This document shows positions 43,914 through 55,700 of a stretch of DNA of 64,000 bases, piece after piece. The position numbers and the translations under genes were made by a program. This DNA is from Gliomastix tumulicola (Eukaryota; Ascomycota; Sordariomycetes; Hypocreales; Bionectriaceae). How positions within the stretch are numbered: the stretch's first letter is position 1; each line of letters begins with the position of its first letter. Location of the stretch: assembly GCA_001599755.1 (NCBI GenBank), contig BCHX01000006.1:186001-250000 (forward strand), given 5' to 3'. Under the pieces are notes generated by a model. The model made no database searches. It saw only the letters and a program-made list of their open reading frames with translations, and was not told the DNA's origin.

Positions 43914-46025
43914 CTAGACTGTAGCATGGAAACAGACAGATGCTAGAAAGGAGTATTGGGATCGGTAATGAGGAATGCGGGCCTTCGCCATGAGGGCGCG
44001 AATATGCAGCAACTGGTCGTTGATGTCCTTGGCAGGTGGGCTAGCGTCAATCAACTCGTTGAGCCACTGCTCTGCACAATCAAGCATGCCCTGTCCTATG
44101 GCGACCTCGACGGAGGAGAGCTGTAGGCGTCTCCATACTCTCCCCCTCGCCCCTGACCCTTTTACGACATCCAGCATCTTCTCGGCGCCTTTGTAATCAT
44201 GTAGCTCGCATAAAACATCCACCAGCCTACTAACAATCAAAGGCTGGGTTTTGGCGGAGTCAAGTGCAAGGCACTCCTGCAGAGAATTTCGAGCAGTCTC
44301 GAAGAGGCCTTTGGACTGGAAGAACCTGGCCGCACAGACTAGGATCCTATGCGAAACATCCCGTTCCATTGGCGAAGGTGGGACCGAACCTGTCCAAGAA
44401 AACATCTCGACGGCACCCATGTCTTGTCGTTGTATCATGTTTTCGATTCGAGACAGGTGAAGTCTACCAGCCAAGGCCTCGTCTCGGTGGTTAGGGTTGT
44501 GAGATGTCGAGGCTTTATACGTCTGAAACTCTCGGTCTGAGTCGGCAAGGTTGCCGTCAAGGCGATGGATGATGCTTAGAAAGAGAGCAGCGGATGCTCG
44601 AAGGTGGCCGGGCGTACGTCTGCGGAGACGCCGTTGAGCTAGTTGGATGGCGGCGCGTCGAACATCCAATACACCATCCTCCGCTATGTAGAGCAAGGCG
44701 TCAAGAATAAGAACATGATTATTGAGGTGCGAAGGCACAGCTTTTGTGCTTATCAAGCCTTGTATCAGAGCACAAATGATGGACTTTTGCTTGGACAACC
44801 TGGAATCATTAGCATCGGACCACCTTCGGACTCGTAACAACATGCCATCGAGATTTACTCTCGAAGCATGGAGGGCAAGAGAATGTAATCAGCTTGAAAG
44901 CTGCCTCACTCCATTTCTTCTCTGTTTTCGGTGACAAGGGGTCTGTCCAGACACCAACGCTCGGCGATAGACCAAACCACGAAATCACCATCCATCGAGT
45001 CTTGTACGAGAGTACCCAAGACATCCATCGCGCCTGCCTGGCGATCTTCGTCCGACAAGATTGAACATAGCTCTGATGAAGAGGCCGATTTGTTGAACGT
45101 TAAGCTCCCCCAAACAGCCATTCTCATTTCCAACGATAGTTGGGCTGCTGTGGACTCTTGATGAGAAATTGAGGTATTCCAGTACCACCTAACGATCGAA
45201 AGAGGAGCAGGAGATGGTCGGAGTCCGGCATGAGATCATCAAAATCCAGAGAGAGGTCGAAATATGATGAAACATGGAGTTCACCTGTGCGCTCGCTATT
45301 AGTCTAAGGATCCCAAGGGATGGCTCCATATTACCAGCCTTGGAGTTGAAGCTTGAGCAATTGTTTAACAAATCCCGGTGAAGCGTGGGGCCTCTTGAGG
45401 TATGCCAATAGACTCGAGATGCTACATCACGTTGCTATCTTTACACGGTACGTATCGCTCCCATCTGTTGAAACTTAATACTAATTGGAACAGGACGATT
45501 ATGTTACGTACGTGGAAGATGGAACGTCCAGAGGGAGGCAGAATAGTGCCCCAATTCCTCCAAGTTGGCGAGCAATGTCAATGTATTTCTTGCCCGCATT
45601 CTGTGTGTGTCTTTGAACTCTCTTCCTGAAAACCGAGAGGTGCTAGAAGGATCTTGCTCATTGTTGAAGACATGATGTCTAAGGTAGAGTGCAACACAAG
45701 GGAGTCGTCGACTAAGCTCGAGCTGAGTCAGGTCATTGGTTGGTCGCCAGAATTCTTCAGGACTGTGCTGAAAGCGCCTTAGGATATACTGCTGTGGAGT
45801 TATATCAAGTGTCACGATGGATAGGAGCTTCGTAGTTCGGGAGCGCTTGTCCTGGACATCGAAACGAAGTCGTGATGCAAAGGACCTGGATCTACGGCAA
45901 AGATCCCGAATCTGCTGGAGGTGTTCATTTATGGACGCAATAATCCCTTCCACTTCGCTTTCACGAAAGTTGCGGGCAAGCGCCTCTACTTGACTGCAGA
46001 GACACATGATGGGACGTTTGTTCAT
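43914..46025 (-). CDS. Helical-repeat (TPR-like) protein, possible NLR remnant
   Basis: Six exons rebuilt on the minus strand: 46025-45512, 45412-45335, 45284-45189, 45147-44955, 44900-44859 and 44799-43914. All joins are in frame, giving 602 residues. The small exons and the donor at 44954 (GTGTCT) are the least certain part. The first exon is coiled-coil-like (N-F-R-E-S-E-V-E, L-C-R-R-S-R-S-F-A-S-R-L). The middle has G-A-M-D-V-L-G-T-L-V-Q-D and D-G-D-F-V-V-W. The last exon (295 residues) is a run of helical pairs with TPR-like spacing, such as A-R-N-S-L-Q-E-C-L-A-L-D and A-E-K-M-L-D-V-V-K-G. The pattern resembles the C-terminal half of fungal NLR-type proteins, but no nucleotide-binding domain is present here. 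An in-frame ATG upstream (46071) is in another frame and would need another intron. Confidence 0.6.
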
Positions 46026-46558
46026 CGACGAGTAGGGCCAATCCTTCCTTGAGGCGTATTGCCGTGGACATGGAGGATGATGTCGTTAACGTCGGATTAA
46101 TAGTTAATCCTTACCGAGTGTTGTCACAGGAGGCACCTCCAATTTCCAGCATCCATCCGCTTTGAAGCAAAGGGGCCGGGCTGCACTGCGTCCTCATGCG
46201 ATAAAATCCAAAGCATTAAATCCCAAAGATTACACCAGGGGTATGTCATAGTATCTCCCTACTATAGTAATGAGCTTTCAAGGTGTGACAACACGACGTA
46301 GGAAGACGGTCACTTTGGGTGCGGCACTGCGTGTGTGGGCAAGGATGCTCTGTCACTCAGGGACTGTCGAGAGCCCCAGGCTCACTCACTGTAAGGGCGG
46401 GGCTGTCAGCGCCCTGCATCACTGAAGGCGTATCTCACCAACCCAAGATCTGCTCACAGCCCAGATGATAGAGAGAAACTTGAAGTCAATTACTATAGCC
46501 CCTAACGAAACAATCCCTCTGCCCATCCGGCATCAATCATTACAGCTTCGTGAAATCC
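46026..46558. other. Intergenic, no gene recognised
   Basis: Upstream of the helical-repeat gene and 3' of the NTF2-like gene. Possible unseen first exon near 46026-46071; nothing else. Confidence 0.4.
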
Positions 46559-46969
46559 TCAAACCTTGGACATCTGGTGCACGCAGCACCGCCACTCGCC
46601 ACCCGCGTTCTGCCGCCACACGCTCGAGCACAGCGCCTCGGTCGGGATCATCTTGCCCTTCTCGTTCTGCCGCCAGGCCGTGACGCGGTACACGAGGCTC
46701 GAGCTCATCATGTCGATCTCAACGAACTCCGGGTCGTCGTGGATCTTGTACGCCGTCCAGGGCTCGAAGTCGTTGTCCAGGTAGTCGGCCAGGCTGGGCT
46801 CGCTGCTCTTGGAGTAGAGCTGGTTGTCGGGCTGCGCGAGCACCGCGTCGTCGGTGATGTACTTGCGCAGCGACTTGGGCTTGCCGTCGCACATGGCGCG
46901 CCAGAGCTGCGTCTGCGCCTCGATGGCGTCCTCCTTGTTGCGGTTGAACATGGAGCCGGGGCCGGGCAT
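46559..46969 (-). CDS. NTF2-like / SnoaL-type protein (DUF4440-like)
   Basis: Intronless, 136 residues from the ATG at 46969; the open frame continues to 47128 but that part has leader-like composition. Helices E-A-Q-T-Q-L-W-R-A-M and P-K-S-L-R-K-Y-I-T-D-D are followed by the curved-sheet strands (F-E-P-W-T-A-Y-K-I, S-L-V-Y-R-V-T-A-W-R-Q, A-L-C-S-S-V-W-R-Q, W-R-C-C-V-H-Q) expected of the cone-shaped NTF2-like fold. These small proteins bind or isomerise small ligands or aid protein assembly. The function here is unknown. Confidence 0.8.
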   Translation of the reverse strand: MPGPGSMFNRNKEDAIEAQTQLWRAMCDGKPKSLRKYITDDAVLAQPDNQLYSKSSEPSLADYLDNDFEPWTAYKIHDDPEFVEIDMMSSSLVYRVTAWRQNEKGKMIPTEALCSSVWRQNAGGEWRCCVHQMSKV

Positions 46970-48021
46970 TGTTGCTGTTTCTTGGGGGGTGTTCTTGGGG
47001 TGTGTTCTTGGGGTGCGTGCTTCGGGTCGAGTTGCCTTGGATATGTTCTTGGTACAGGTAGGTCTGAGCGTAGAGCTGTTGTCGATGCTTAGCAGGTGAC
47101 AGCCAGAAGAACACACGATGCTACTCACATTCAGTCACAGAGGCGATACCAGGCGTCAAATCAATTGATAAAGAGGTCCATCCCATCCGTCACACACGAA
47201 CAAGACCGACCCCTCCCTTCTCTTATAACTTCCCCCCCAAACACCGGACTCCTGCTCCGGGGAGCATTACGTATGGGCAGATCGCATGCCTTGGAAAATC
47301 AAGTTTACGCGGCTCTGCCTTGACGTCAGACGACACACCAAAATACGAAACCCACGCCCCCCAATTGAGCCTACCCTAGACAGCCCTCCCCAAATTACGA
47401 GTGAAGAGTCGCCAAACCTGGAAATGGAGCGTCGTTTGGCATTGCCCCCCAGGCCAGGATCCTTTTTCTGTGAGAATGTCATGCTACTGAAGTCTGGGGA
47501 GTTGATCAATTGGGGTGCGGTGATGTCACGATTCCCCTCCACACCAGCATCGCGATCTGCAGCGTATCCACACCCACTCAGGGCGCCAAAGAACGGCATC
47601 TACTCAGCGAAAGTACCAGAGTAGAATCTGCGAGAAGCTCTGTAGAAGCTGAAAAGTCCATTGAAGAAGTCACCGGTGTTGAGGCGGATGCATACTCTCA
47701 GCATGATTCGCCTACCTAGGCTCGTCAAAGGCGCTGTCTAAGAATGGCACTCACCGAACCAGACAACACCTGCCTCTGAGGCCTGGGACAATGTAGCTGA
47801 CGTCGTCTCCCTGGCCGAGTTTCTACTGCGATCACCAGTGTCCCGACGATAATTCATTGTGAATATATTGATGAGAGGCGAATTGACCTCCATTGGAGCC
47901 AAACGTCCAACTCAGTGACGTCTAATTCTTTCCCTAGTAGATAGTAGTACATAGCAGAGTAACATAATCCTCAGACACAAGTTTCTACACTGGTTTACAA
48001 GCCCGTGGCTGCCTCCCCTTT
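46970..48021. other. Intergenic, no gene recognised
   Basis: Promoter of the NTF2-like gene and 3' flank of COX10. Only short frames without protein character. Confidence 0.5.
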
Positions 48022-49620
48022 CTACTTCGACGGCGTTCCCAGGGCGGCCACCTTCTTCTTCTCGGCCACCCGCTCGGCCGTCATGCTCGCCATCTCCTCC
48101 AGCTCCTCCCACTCGCCCTCATCGTCGTCAAGGCGGCCTGACGACCGGCCCATGACGCTGTTCCACGCCCGCGTCCACATGCCCTCCTTGTGCAGCACCG
48201 CGAGCATCATGACCACGGGCAGATGCGACACGCTCGCCCAGAAGAGACCCCGCGCCGTCCCGCCATGCCCTTGCTTCCGCCAGAAGCGCACGCCCTCCCT
48301 GGCGAGCCACGCGTTCACGGGTAAGCTGGTGACGGCAAAGACCCAGGAGGTCACGCCCGCGGCGCAGAGGGCCACGCACAGCGGCGTGAAGACGAGGCTG
48401 TAGCGCAGGGCGACGCGGGCGTTGCGCGCCGGGTTCGTCCACGCGAGCATGCGCAGCCCTGCAGCCTTGTACTCCTCGCGGATGCCCCAGCTCAGCGCCA
48501 TGAAGTGCGGGAATTGCCACGCAAACATCAGACCGGCCATCAGCCAGCCGCCGATGGAGGACCCGTCAGACGCGAGGAGCAGCTCGCGCCAGGAGCCGTC
48601 GCGCGTGGCCGCCTCGCCTGCCGCGGCAGCCCAGCCCATGAGCGGCGGGATGCCACCGACAAGAGCGCCGACCCACGTATTCAGGACCGTGACCGCCTTG
48701 AGCGGCGTGTAGACGCCCGCGTAGAGGACGATGTTGGCGAGGCCGAGCCCGGAGACGGTGGGGTTGACGCCAAAGTACAGCGCCGCGACGCCGACGCCGC
48801 CCGTCGCCAGGGCGAAGAGCACGGCGGCGCGGCGGGAGACGATGTTACGCACGAGCGGCCGGTTGCGCGTCCTCGTCATCTTGGCGTCGGTGCTGGGCTC
48901 GTACAGCATGTTGAGCGCGTTGGCGCTCGCGGAGCATAGCGCCGTGCCCGTCGTCAGGAAGAGCAGCGTCAGCGGGCTGAGGCTCGGCGTGTCCGTCATG
49001 CTGGGCGTCAGCATCTCGGGCACCGGGTACAGGGCGTAGGGGGCCATGGCGGTGAGGGTGACGAGGACGGTGAGCCGCGGCTTCGAGAGCGAGAGGAGGG
49101 CGGAGAGGGTGCGGCGGAGGGAGTTGGAGGGCTGGGCGGCGGCGTGGGTCGTGAGGACGGAGGAGGCGTCGGGCGGGAGGTCTTTTGTCCCAGCTTCGTC
49201 TTGCTGCTGCTGCTGCTGCTGCTGTTGCTGCTGTTGCTGCTGTTTGCGAGCAAGCTGGCGGCGACGGTGGGGGGCAAGCTCTGAGGCTGCCGGTGTCGAC
49301 TCGCCGACAGTGTGGGAGGATGTGTTGGGCGTGGAGGAGGTAGGTGATGTCGTCGTCGAGATGGGCGCTATTCGTGTGTCGCGGACGGTCGCTTTCGAGA
49401 CGAGCGATTCGAGGCAGGTCGACCGGTCGAAGATGCGGTTCGAGAGGAAGAAGGCCGTCATGGGCGATGCAAGCGCCGTCGCGGAGAAGAATCCCCTCGG
49501 CGCCAGCGCGCTACCGCCTCCCGTGGCGGCCGACGAGGAGAAGCATCGTGGACTGTTGCTGCATCGGCGGACAGCGTAGCTAGCGAGGCACCCGGTCGGG
49601 GGCATTCGAGGGGGCCGCAT
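48022..49620 (-). CDS. COX10: Protoheme IX farnesyltransferase, mitochondrial (Cox10)
   Basis: Intronless. About 532 residues from the ATG at 49620; a second ATG five codons later is possible, and the frame is open upstream to 49899. The N-terminus is rich in Arg, Ser and Ala, as in a mitochondrial presequence, followed by a disordered linker with a poly-Gln run. The UbiA prenyltransferase core begins at S-K-P-R-L-T-V-L-V-T. The Mg/prenyl-diphosphate site is N-M-L-Y-E-P-S-T-D-A-K-M-x-R-T, and the second site lies near N-P-A-R-N-A-R. About eight hydrophobic helices follow, with conserved W-Q-F-P-H-F-M-A-L-S-W. The enzyme adds a farnesyl group to heme b, making heme O for cytochrome oxidase in the inner membrane. 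Confidence 0.93.
   Translation of the reverse strand: MRPPRMPPTGCLASYAVRRCSNSPRCFSSSAATGGGSALAPRGFFSATALASPMTAFFLSNRIFDRSTCLESLVSKATVRDTRIAPISTTTSPTSSTPNTSSHTVGESTPAASELAPHRRRQLARKQQQQQQQQQQQQQQDEAGTKDLPPDASSVLTTHAAAQPSNSLRRTLSALLSLSKPRLTVLVTLTAMAPYALYPVPEMLTPSMTDTPSLSPLTLLFLTTGTALCSASANALNMLYEPSTDAKMTRTRNRPLVRNIVSRRAAVLFALATGGVGVAALYFGVNPTVSGLGLANIVLYAGVYTPLKAVTVLNTWVGALVGGIPPLMGWAAAAGEAATRDGSWRELLLASDGSSIGGWLMAGLMFAWQFPHFMALSWGIREEYKAAGLRMLAWTNPARNARVALRYSLVFTPLCVALCAAGVTSWVFAVTSLPVNAWLAREGVRFWRKQGHGGTARGLFWASVSHLPVVMMLAVLHKEGMWTRAWNSVMGRSSGRLDDDEGEWEELEEMASMTAERVAEKKKVAALGTPSK
49200..49245 (-). repeat. CAG-type tract encoding poly-Gln in Cox10 leader
   Basis: A CTG/TTG run on the plus strand encodes about 15 glutamines between presequence and core of Cox10. 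Confidence 0.85.
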
Positions 49621-50378
49621 TCTCGGTCGAGGGCCTCTGGGGCATAATCGGAGGCGTTGTTCGAGAGCCGGGACAGAGCTACGCCATATCGGGAGCCCGA
49701 GGGGGTCAATTGGGCGTTGAGGGCGGGCGAGGGTGGCTGTGAGGATCTTTTTGGGCCTTTTTTGAGGTTCCGTCTGGTGATGCTGAACGCGACGGGTACA
49801 GCCGGAAGAATGGAGAAGGTCACGTGATCCACCTGGGATGGGAGTTGGAGAAGAGGACGACGCCTTTGTCACTCTCCCTGGACTCCAATTTGGATGCACG
49901 ATATTATCTGCATATCTCCATCGCTATGGTCATTCTTCGCCAGACACACGACTTGGGCATCCGTCTCGGCTCCGTTGCCCGATTTCCTTCCAGCTGCCTC
50001 TGTAAATTGATGTCCCTGCAGCAGGTCTCTCAGGCCCCTCCCACAATGGATCTGGACAGTGGAATTCCTGGCCCTCCCCACTGAAGAGCCCAGCGAGACC
50101 GAGTCCTCTGTCTCTGTGGCCTGCAGTCTGGCCGGAGCTACTTACTCGATGGAGTAAAACTGTGGCTCGGATGACTTGCCTCGTGTGCTTATCGAAAGGT
50201 TTGTCTCGTCATGTGGCCGAATAAATGCTCAGCAAGGTGTCTGCTGCACGCGGAATTGACTTTCGGCCACCGGTGAGCTCTATATCTCCCCCCCCCGCGG
50301 CGTGTCTGTATTGTAAGTGTGTGTGATTTTTGGTGTGACTTCTTCTCTGTCTCGTGTGATTTTTATGTCAGGCTCAAG
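49621..50378. promoter_or_regulatory. Divergent promoter between COX10 and the aldolase-family gene
   Basis: 758 bp between divergent start codons. No particular element recognised. Confidence 0.4.
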
Positions 50379-51610
50379 ATGACGACGTCCTTGTTGGATC
50401 TGCTGAGGCAAACTAGTCACGTCGACTGTGATACGTTGGATAGTGATGGTTTGGTCTCCCGCCCTGGAGAGAGGGGAGTCTCACATGCTGACTGTCGCCG
50501 GTAGTCACAAAGGAGCTGGGCCCTTTCGTGGACTGCACCTCGAACCAGGTAGATGCCGATATTCTATCCATGACGAGAAGACGCCTCTGACACTTGCCAG
50601 GCAATCGCCTACCTCGAGCTCTCCCGCCCCGTCGCCGGACAGGCGCAGCTTCTCCACGACAGCCTCATCAAGAGCGCCATAGACGATGCAAGGGGTAGCC
50701 TCAGCAGCCTACAGGGAGGAGCGCCTTTTGCAGACTTCGTCGTCGAGATCCTCATGGTCAAGCTGCAGCTGCTCATGGCGCCTGATGTCACCGGCTACGT
50801 CCACGTCCAGACCAACCCCAAGTTCTCCTACTCGGCCAGGGAGACGTGGAAGAACGCGAGGCGTGCGTCCAGCTTTACCTACCCTACGTAGCAAGAACTA
50901 ACACCAGCTAGGCATCGTGGCTATATTCGAAGCGCTGGCCCCGGAGCTGGGTGCAAAGAGGATTTGCATCAAGGTCCCCTCCAGCTGGGAGGGCCTCCAG
51001 GCGTGTCGCGAGCTGGAGGCAAGCGGTATTGCAACGCTGGCTACGACCTTGTTCTGCATGGAGCAGGCAACGCTTGCCGCGCATGCCGGCTGTACTTACA
51101 TTGCTCCCTACGTGAATGAGCTGCGCGTTCACTTCGATAAGGGGTATTTCTCCGCTCCCTGCCATGAGGCACACACGACGACCTGAGCTGACATTGATCA
51201 GCTACACCGACGAGGACAGGGCATTCGACCTCTGCCGTGAGGCGCAAGCCTACTATCTCGCCAATGGCTTCAAGACCCGCGTCCTGGCAGCCTCCCTCAC
51301 CTCCGTCGACGAGGTCATGCAGCTTGCAGGCATCCAGCACGTCACCGTCTCCCCCGGCCTGCTGCGACAGCTCGCGACTCGCGACGCCTCCTCGTGGACC
51401 GAGACTGTCGGGGCGTATTTCGCGCAGGGTCCGAAACAACGAAGCTGGGAGACCCTCGACTACAACGCTTTGTTCGGGGACGACGGCGCGTGGAGGCTGG
51501 CGTTTACGAGGCACCGGTTTGGCGCCAGCGAGGGTAAGTTGGTGCAGGCGATCAACTACTTCTGCGACTTCCAGGACAAGCTCGAGGAGCTGGTCGCGAG
51601 CTACGCATGA
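50379..51610 (+). CDS. Transaldolase-family class I aldolase, FSA-like active site
   Basis: Five exons: 50379-50448, 50505-50548, 50601-50862, 50912-51143 and 51202-51610, all in frame, 338 residues. The Schiff-base lysine is K146 in R-I-C-I-K-V-P-S-S-W-E-G. Strand 1 reads F-V-D-C-T-S-N-Q, keeping the Asp (D33) and Asn (N37) of the transaldolase T-D-A-T-T-N-P motif. Where E. coli TalB has its acid-base Glu96 (T-E-V-D), this protein has V-Q-T-N, with Q108. Where TalB has S-P-F-V-G-R, this protein has A-P-Y-V-N-E, with A190 and Y192. Gln, Ala and Tyr at these places are what fructose-6-phosphate aldolase carries. The C-terminal part (W-R-L-A-F-T-R-H-R-F-G) is of transaldolase length. It is likely cytosolic and acts on sugar phosphates or dihydroxyacetone-type donors. 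It is probably not the housekeeping transaldolase. Confidence 0.85.
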
Positions 51611-52768
51611 CAGACAAACAGTCGGTAGACAATACACAGCCACCATTTCTCCCAGATCTTTCATATCGCCAGCGTCTCCTTGCCGGTATTGGCCTTGACT
51701 CGAGCAGGGAACGTACAGCTGACTCGGCTCATTTGTTTGGTCGGACAAGGGGCTCTTGGCGCAAGAACTTGCAACTGATTGACTTGCAGCCAGTGGTCTT
51801 TTCGGTCATTCACTTCAGTGACAGTGTGCGTTTGATGCATGCTCACAAAGGGGTCTTAATCACAACGAAATGGGCTGCAGCGCTTATTGTCGCCCAACGA
51901 CAAAAGACGGAACAAAGGGCAGCTTGAACGGTCTCTCAGCACAAGGTAAAGGATTTCTGGTTTCTACGCGATCAAGAGGAGTTCGACAATGGCAAGCTGC
52001 ATTTGGCCGACTAAGAAATGCATTCATAGTCGGATCACAACGCTGACGACCAGACGTAACGAGGCCATTCATATCAGCATCTCACTGCCAACATTCGCCT
52101 TTTGTCGACTCGCCAATCACTCACTCGCTCTACCAGACAAGCGCTGGCTGGCAACAAAAGGATGCCTTTCTACCCCGATCGCTTCTTTCCGCTCCGATTG
52201 TCCCCTTTACCTGCCTGCCGTTCTTTTGTGTCACTTTCAATTCAGGCCTGCTGGCGGGCAGAAAACTCCCCAACGACGAGCGGGCCATGACAAGGTGATG
52301 AATACTTTCCGGGGCGCTGAACGCAAACAAAGCCCCTCGTCTAATGAGCCTTTTCAATCAGACAAGCCCCTTTACTGTTCTGACCTCGTCTGGCTCATTG
52401 ACTGTTTGTCGGCCTATTGTTTCCCGGCTGAGTGTGTGCTGGTCCTCGCCTGCCCACGATGGACATATATCAAGCTGTTCCGTGTCTTCTGTCTGGTCTT
52501 CCCTTCCCTCTCCCCTTCATCTGAAATCGAGTCAAGGGGTTTTTTTTTTTTCACTCTCTACTACTTACCAGCTTGATTGATTCGCTACCAAGGGACCAGC
52601 CAGGTTTCATTCACAGCCAGTCGATCCCCTTTTCTACACTGAACGAAGCCGTGTTCCCGCCACGACGACTCACTCTTCAACTTTGAGCCTACCCCCCCTG
52701 TCCCTACTGTCACTGTCTATTCTACCACCACAGCCAAGGGCCATCCTTCTTCGCCTGTCTTCTAGACG
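51611..52768. other. Intergenic, long pyrimidine-rich leader
   Basis: 1.16 kb between two plus-strand genes. The right half (about 52400-52768) is pyrimidine-rich with a T run near 52540, typical of a fungal promoter/leader for the gene at 52769. No gene seen. Confidence 0.5.
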
Positions 52769-55700
52769 ATGACAGACCCCAACGGACCGCCTGCCCAGCC
52801 AGGCCGCCTCCGCACTCTCCTCCGCTCGCGAGACCCCGAACGCGCAGCCCAGGGCCAGGCGCCCCTCGTCACCACCGCCGTCCTCACGCCCACGGAGCAG
52901 AAGGAGCGCGACGCGGAGCTCCAGCGCCTGCGCGAGCTCGTGCAGCAGTCGCGCTTCCAGCAGCCGCTCCTCGAGACCTGCCCCGAGGCCAGCTGCGAGT
53001 ACAAGTTCCACGCGTCCGAGATCGACAGCTTCCACGAGCACTACGCGCGCGTCCACGGCGACGCCGTCCGCATCCGCTGCCCCTACCCGCACTGCGCCTT
53101 CATCTGCCCCCTCGCGGACGGGCTCGTGCTGCTGACGCACTTCCAGGAGGTCCACGAGCGGCGGTGCCCCGCGGAGGGTTGCGACTTTGTCTTCGCGGCG
53201 GACGAGCCCGAGACGTTCCGGAGGCATCAGCACAATGTGCATGAGATGCAGCGCTGCCCGTGGCATCCGAAGCTGCGGTTCCCGCGGGTCACGCGCGAGG
53301 ACCTGCAGCGGGATCTGCTCAAGGTGCCGTTCTTCTATCACCTGCGCAGCCAGCACTACCAGCAGCTGAAGGAGCTGCTGCGGCTCAGCGACGGGAGAGT
53401 CGAGCGGGCGCTGCGGAAGCTGTACCATGAGGCTCCGGGCAGCGAGGTCGAGGCTGAGCCCGTCGAGGGGCAGCAGCAGCGGCGGCGTGTCCTGGCCAGC
53501 CCGGATGTCTCCGACAACGGCGCCAGTGAGGAGTCCGAGGAGGAGGAGGACGGTGAGGGCGGCGGCGAGGGCGGCGGTGAGGGCAACACCACCCTCGCCA
53601 TGCAGGACCTTGCCGAGCGACTCTCCAGGGAGGACCCGCGGTACGGGGAGAGCTCCCCCGAAGCCGTCCAGTCGCCCCGGTTCGCGAGTCCGCGCAACAG
53701 GAGGCAGTATCCCGCCTGCAGGGGCACCTCCAGCCGGGTCGCCACGCCCGACAGCGCCGCCTGGGCCAGTAGCCCCCAGGGCTCCCCCCCTTCGCACGAT
53801 TCCGACGACAGCGCGCCTGGCATGAGCAAGAACGCCAGGGGCAAGCGTCCCGAGAAGCCAGGAGCAGCAGTCCAGGAGGAGTACGAGGAGTACGACGAAT
53901 TCGACGCCGTCGGCGAAGGCGAGGAGGGCTTCGAGGATCTTTTCGACGCGTCTGTCGCGCAGTTCCTGGCGGACGAGGAACGACGCCGCAGGGAAGCCTC
54001 CGGGGCCGGGCCCTCGAGAGACGCACCGTCCACTCCTTCAGAGGATGACGGCGAGCGCGAGAACGAGGATGGCGACAGCGATGACGCCGCGGTCGGGGAG
54101 CTCACCCTCTTGGAGCAGCTTGAACTTCAGGCGGTCGCCCGGATCGCGGGCGCCGATTGGAAGGAGTTGCTGCGGCAGGATCGGGTGGCGTGGAAGACGT
54201 TGCCGGCGCCGGCCAAGGAGGCGGAGAAGAAGAAGGAGAAGGAGAAGGAGAAGGAGAAGGAGAAGGCAAAGACGCTGAGCAAGCAGGGCAAGAGCAAGAC
54301 GCAGTCGACGGACAGTGTGAGCAAGTCCGGGTCTCAACCGTCGTCTGTGACGAGGCCGAGCGGTTCCAAGCCTACGTCCAAGTCTACGTCCAAGCCTGCG
54401 TCTACTCCTGCTTCTACAAAGCCTACTACGGAGGGGGCTTCTGCCACCAAGTCTGCTACTAAGACACCTGCTACTACCAAGACTCCTGCTGCTGCCGAGG
54501 CACCTAACCAGAAGCCTTCCCAGCAGACGACTACCACGCAGGCCTCCAAAACCACTACCAAGGAGACTACCCCCAAGACCCCTGCTGCCTCACAGTCTAC
54601 TGCTAAGGAGCCGGCCGCTACCAAGCCTACACCCACCACCTCAGCTGCCACGAAGGCTGCTACGCCTGCTACTCAGTCCGTCCAGAAGCCCGCCCAGCAG
54701 AAGACCACCCAAAGCAAGGCTGCCAAGCAGACTCCCCCTGCCCAGAGCACTCCCAGTGAGCCTGCTCCCGCAACTTCTGCTGCCCCGAAGCCCGCGACAA
54801 AGGAGTCCTCCCAGACACCAGCTGCCAAACCAGCCAACAAGGAAGCGAGCGCGACAAAGGCCACCAAACAAACCCCCGCAAACAAAGTCCACTACCTCGA
54901 CAGCAGCAGCTCTCTCTCCTCGAAGCAGCAGCAGCAGCAGCAGCAGCAGAAGAAGAAACATGGCCAGTCCCCCGCCAACGACCGCCACCGCCGCCAGCCC
55001 TCCCCAGACTGGGTGCAGGAGACGCCCGGCGCCAAGACCCCCAAGATGGACAAGAAGGCGCGCTTCTACTGCTCGCGCTGCCTCCGGAAAGCCCCCATCA
55101 CGGGCAACGGCGACGTGACGGCCCGGATGCAGATCGCGGCGCACACGGACCCCGAGAGGTCGTGCCGCATCAGGAACGCGCTGGGCAGCCTCGAGACGGG
55201 GCTGCCGAACCGGAGCGGCTGGATACCGGAGAAGGACGTCAAGAATCGGCTTACGGAGCTGAGGGAGGAGTTCCGCGAGCGGTATCCCGAGTATGTGCTG
55301 ACCATGTACCCGCTCGATCCGAAGCATCTGAATGCCTCGTCGTGGGAGTCTGATCCGAACAATGAGGAGAACAGTGAGGCCTGGGGACTGCCGTGGCCTC
55401 CGTATGAGGGCGATGGGAAGCTGCCTGGAGGGGATGAGGATGATGATAATGACGACGACGACGACAACAACGATGATGGTCCTGGTGGTGATGGTGGTCA
55501 GGACGACGAGACAGAGTCCGAGTTCGAGCCCCAGCCCCAGTCCAGCTCCAAGAGGAAGAGCCCTCCGTCCAAGCCCACTGAGCAGCCTGCCCCCAAGGCC
55601 AGGAAGACGGCCGCCCCCTCTCCTTCCAAGAAACAGACTCAGACCGATGCTGAGCCTTTGCATCCCCCTCCCCGGGCTACGAAGAGCCTATCTCCCGAGA

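Noticed and set aside
52090..52160. A-box-like sequence (tRNA internal promoter) on the minus strand
   Set aside because: No B box and no cloverleaf could be folded around it.
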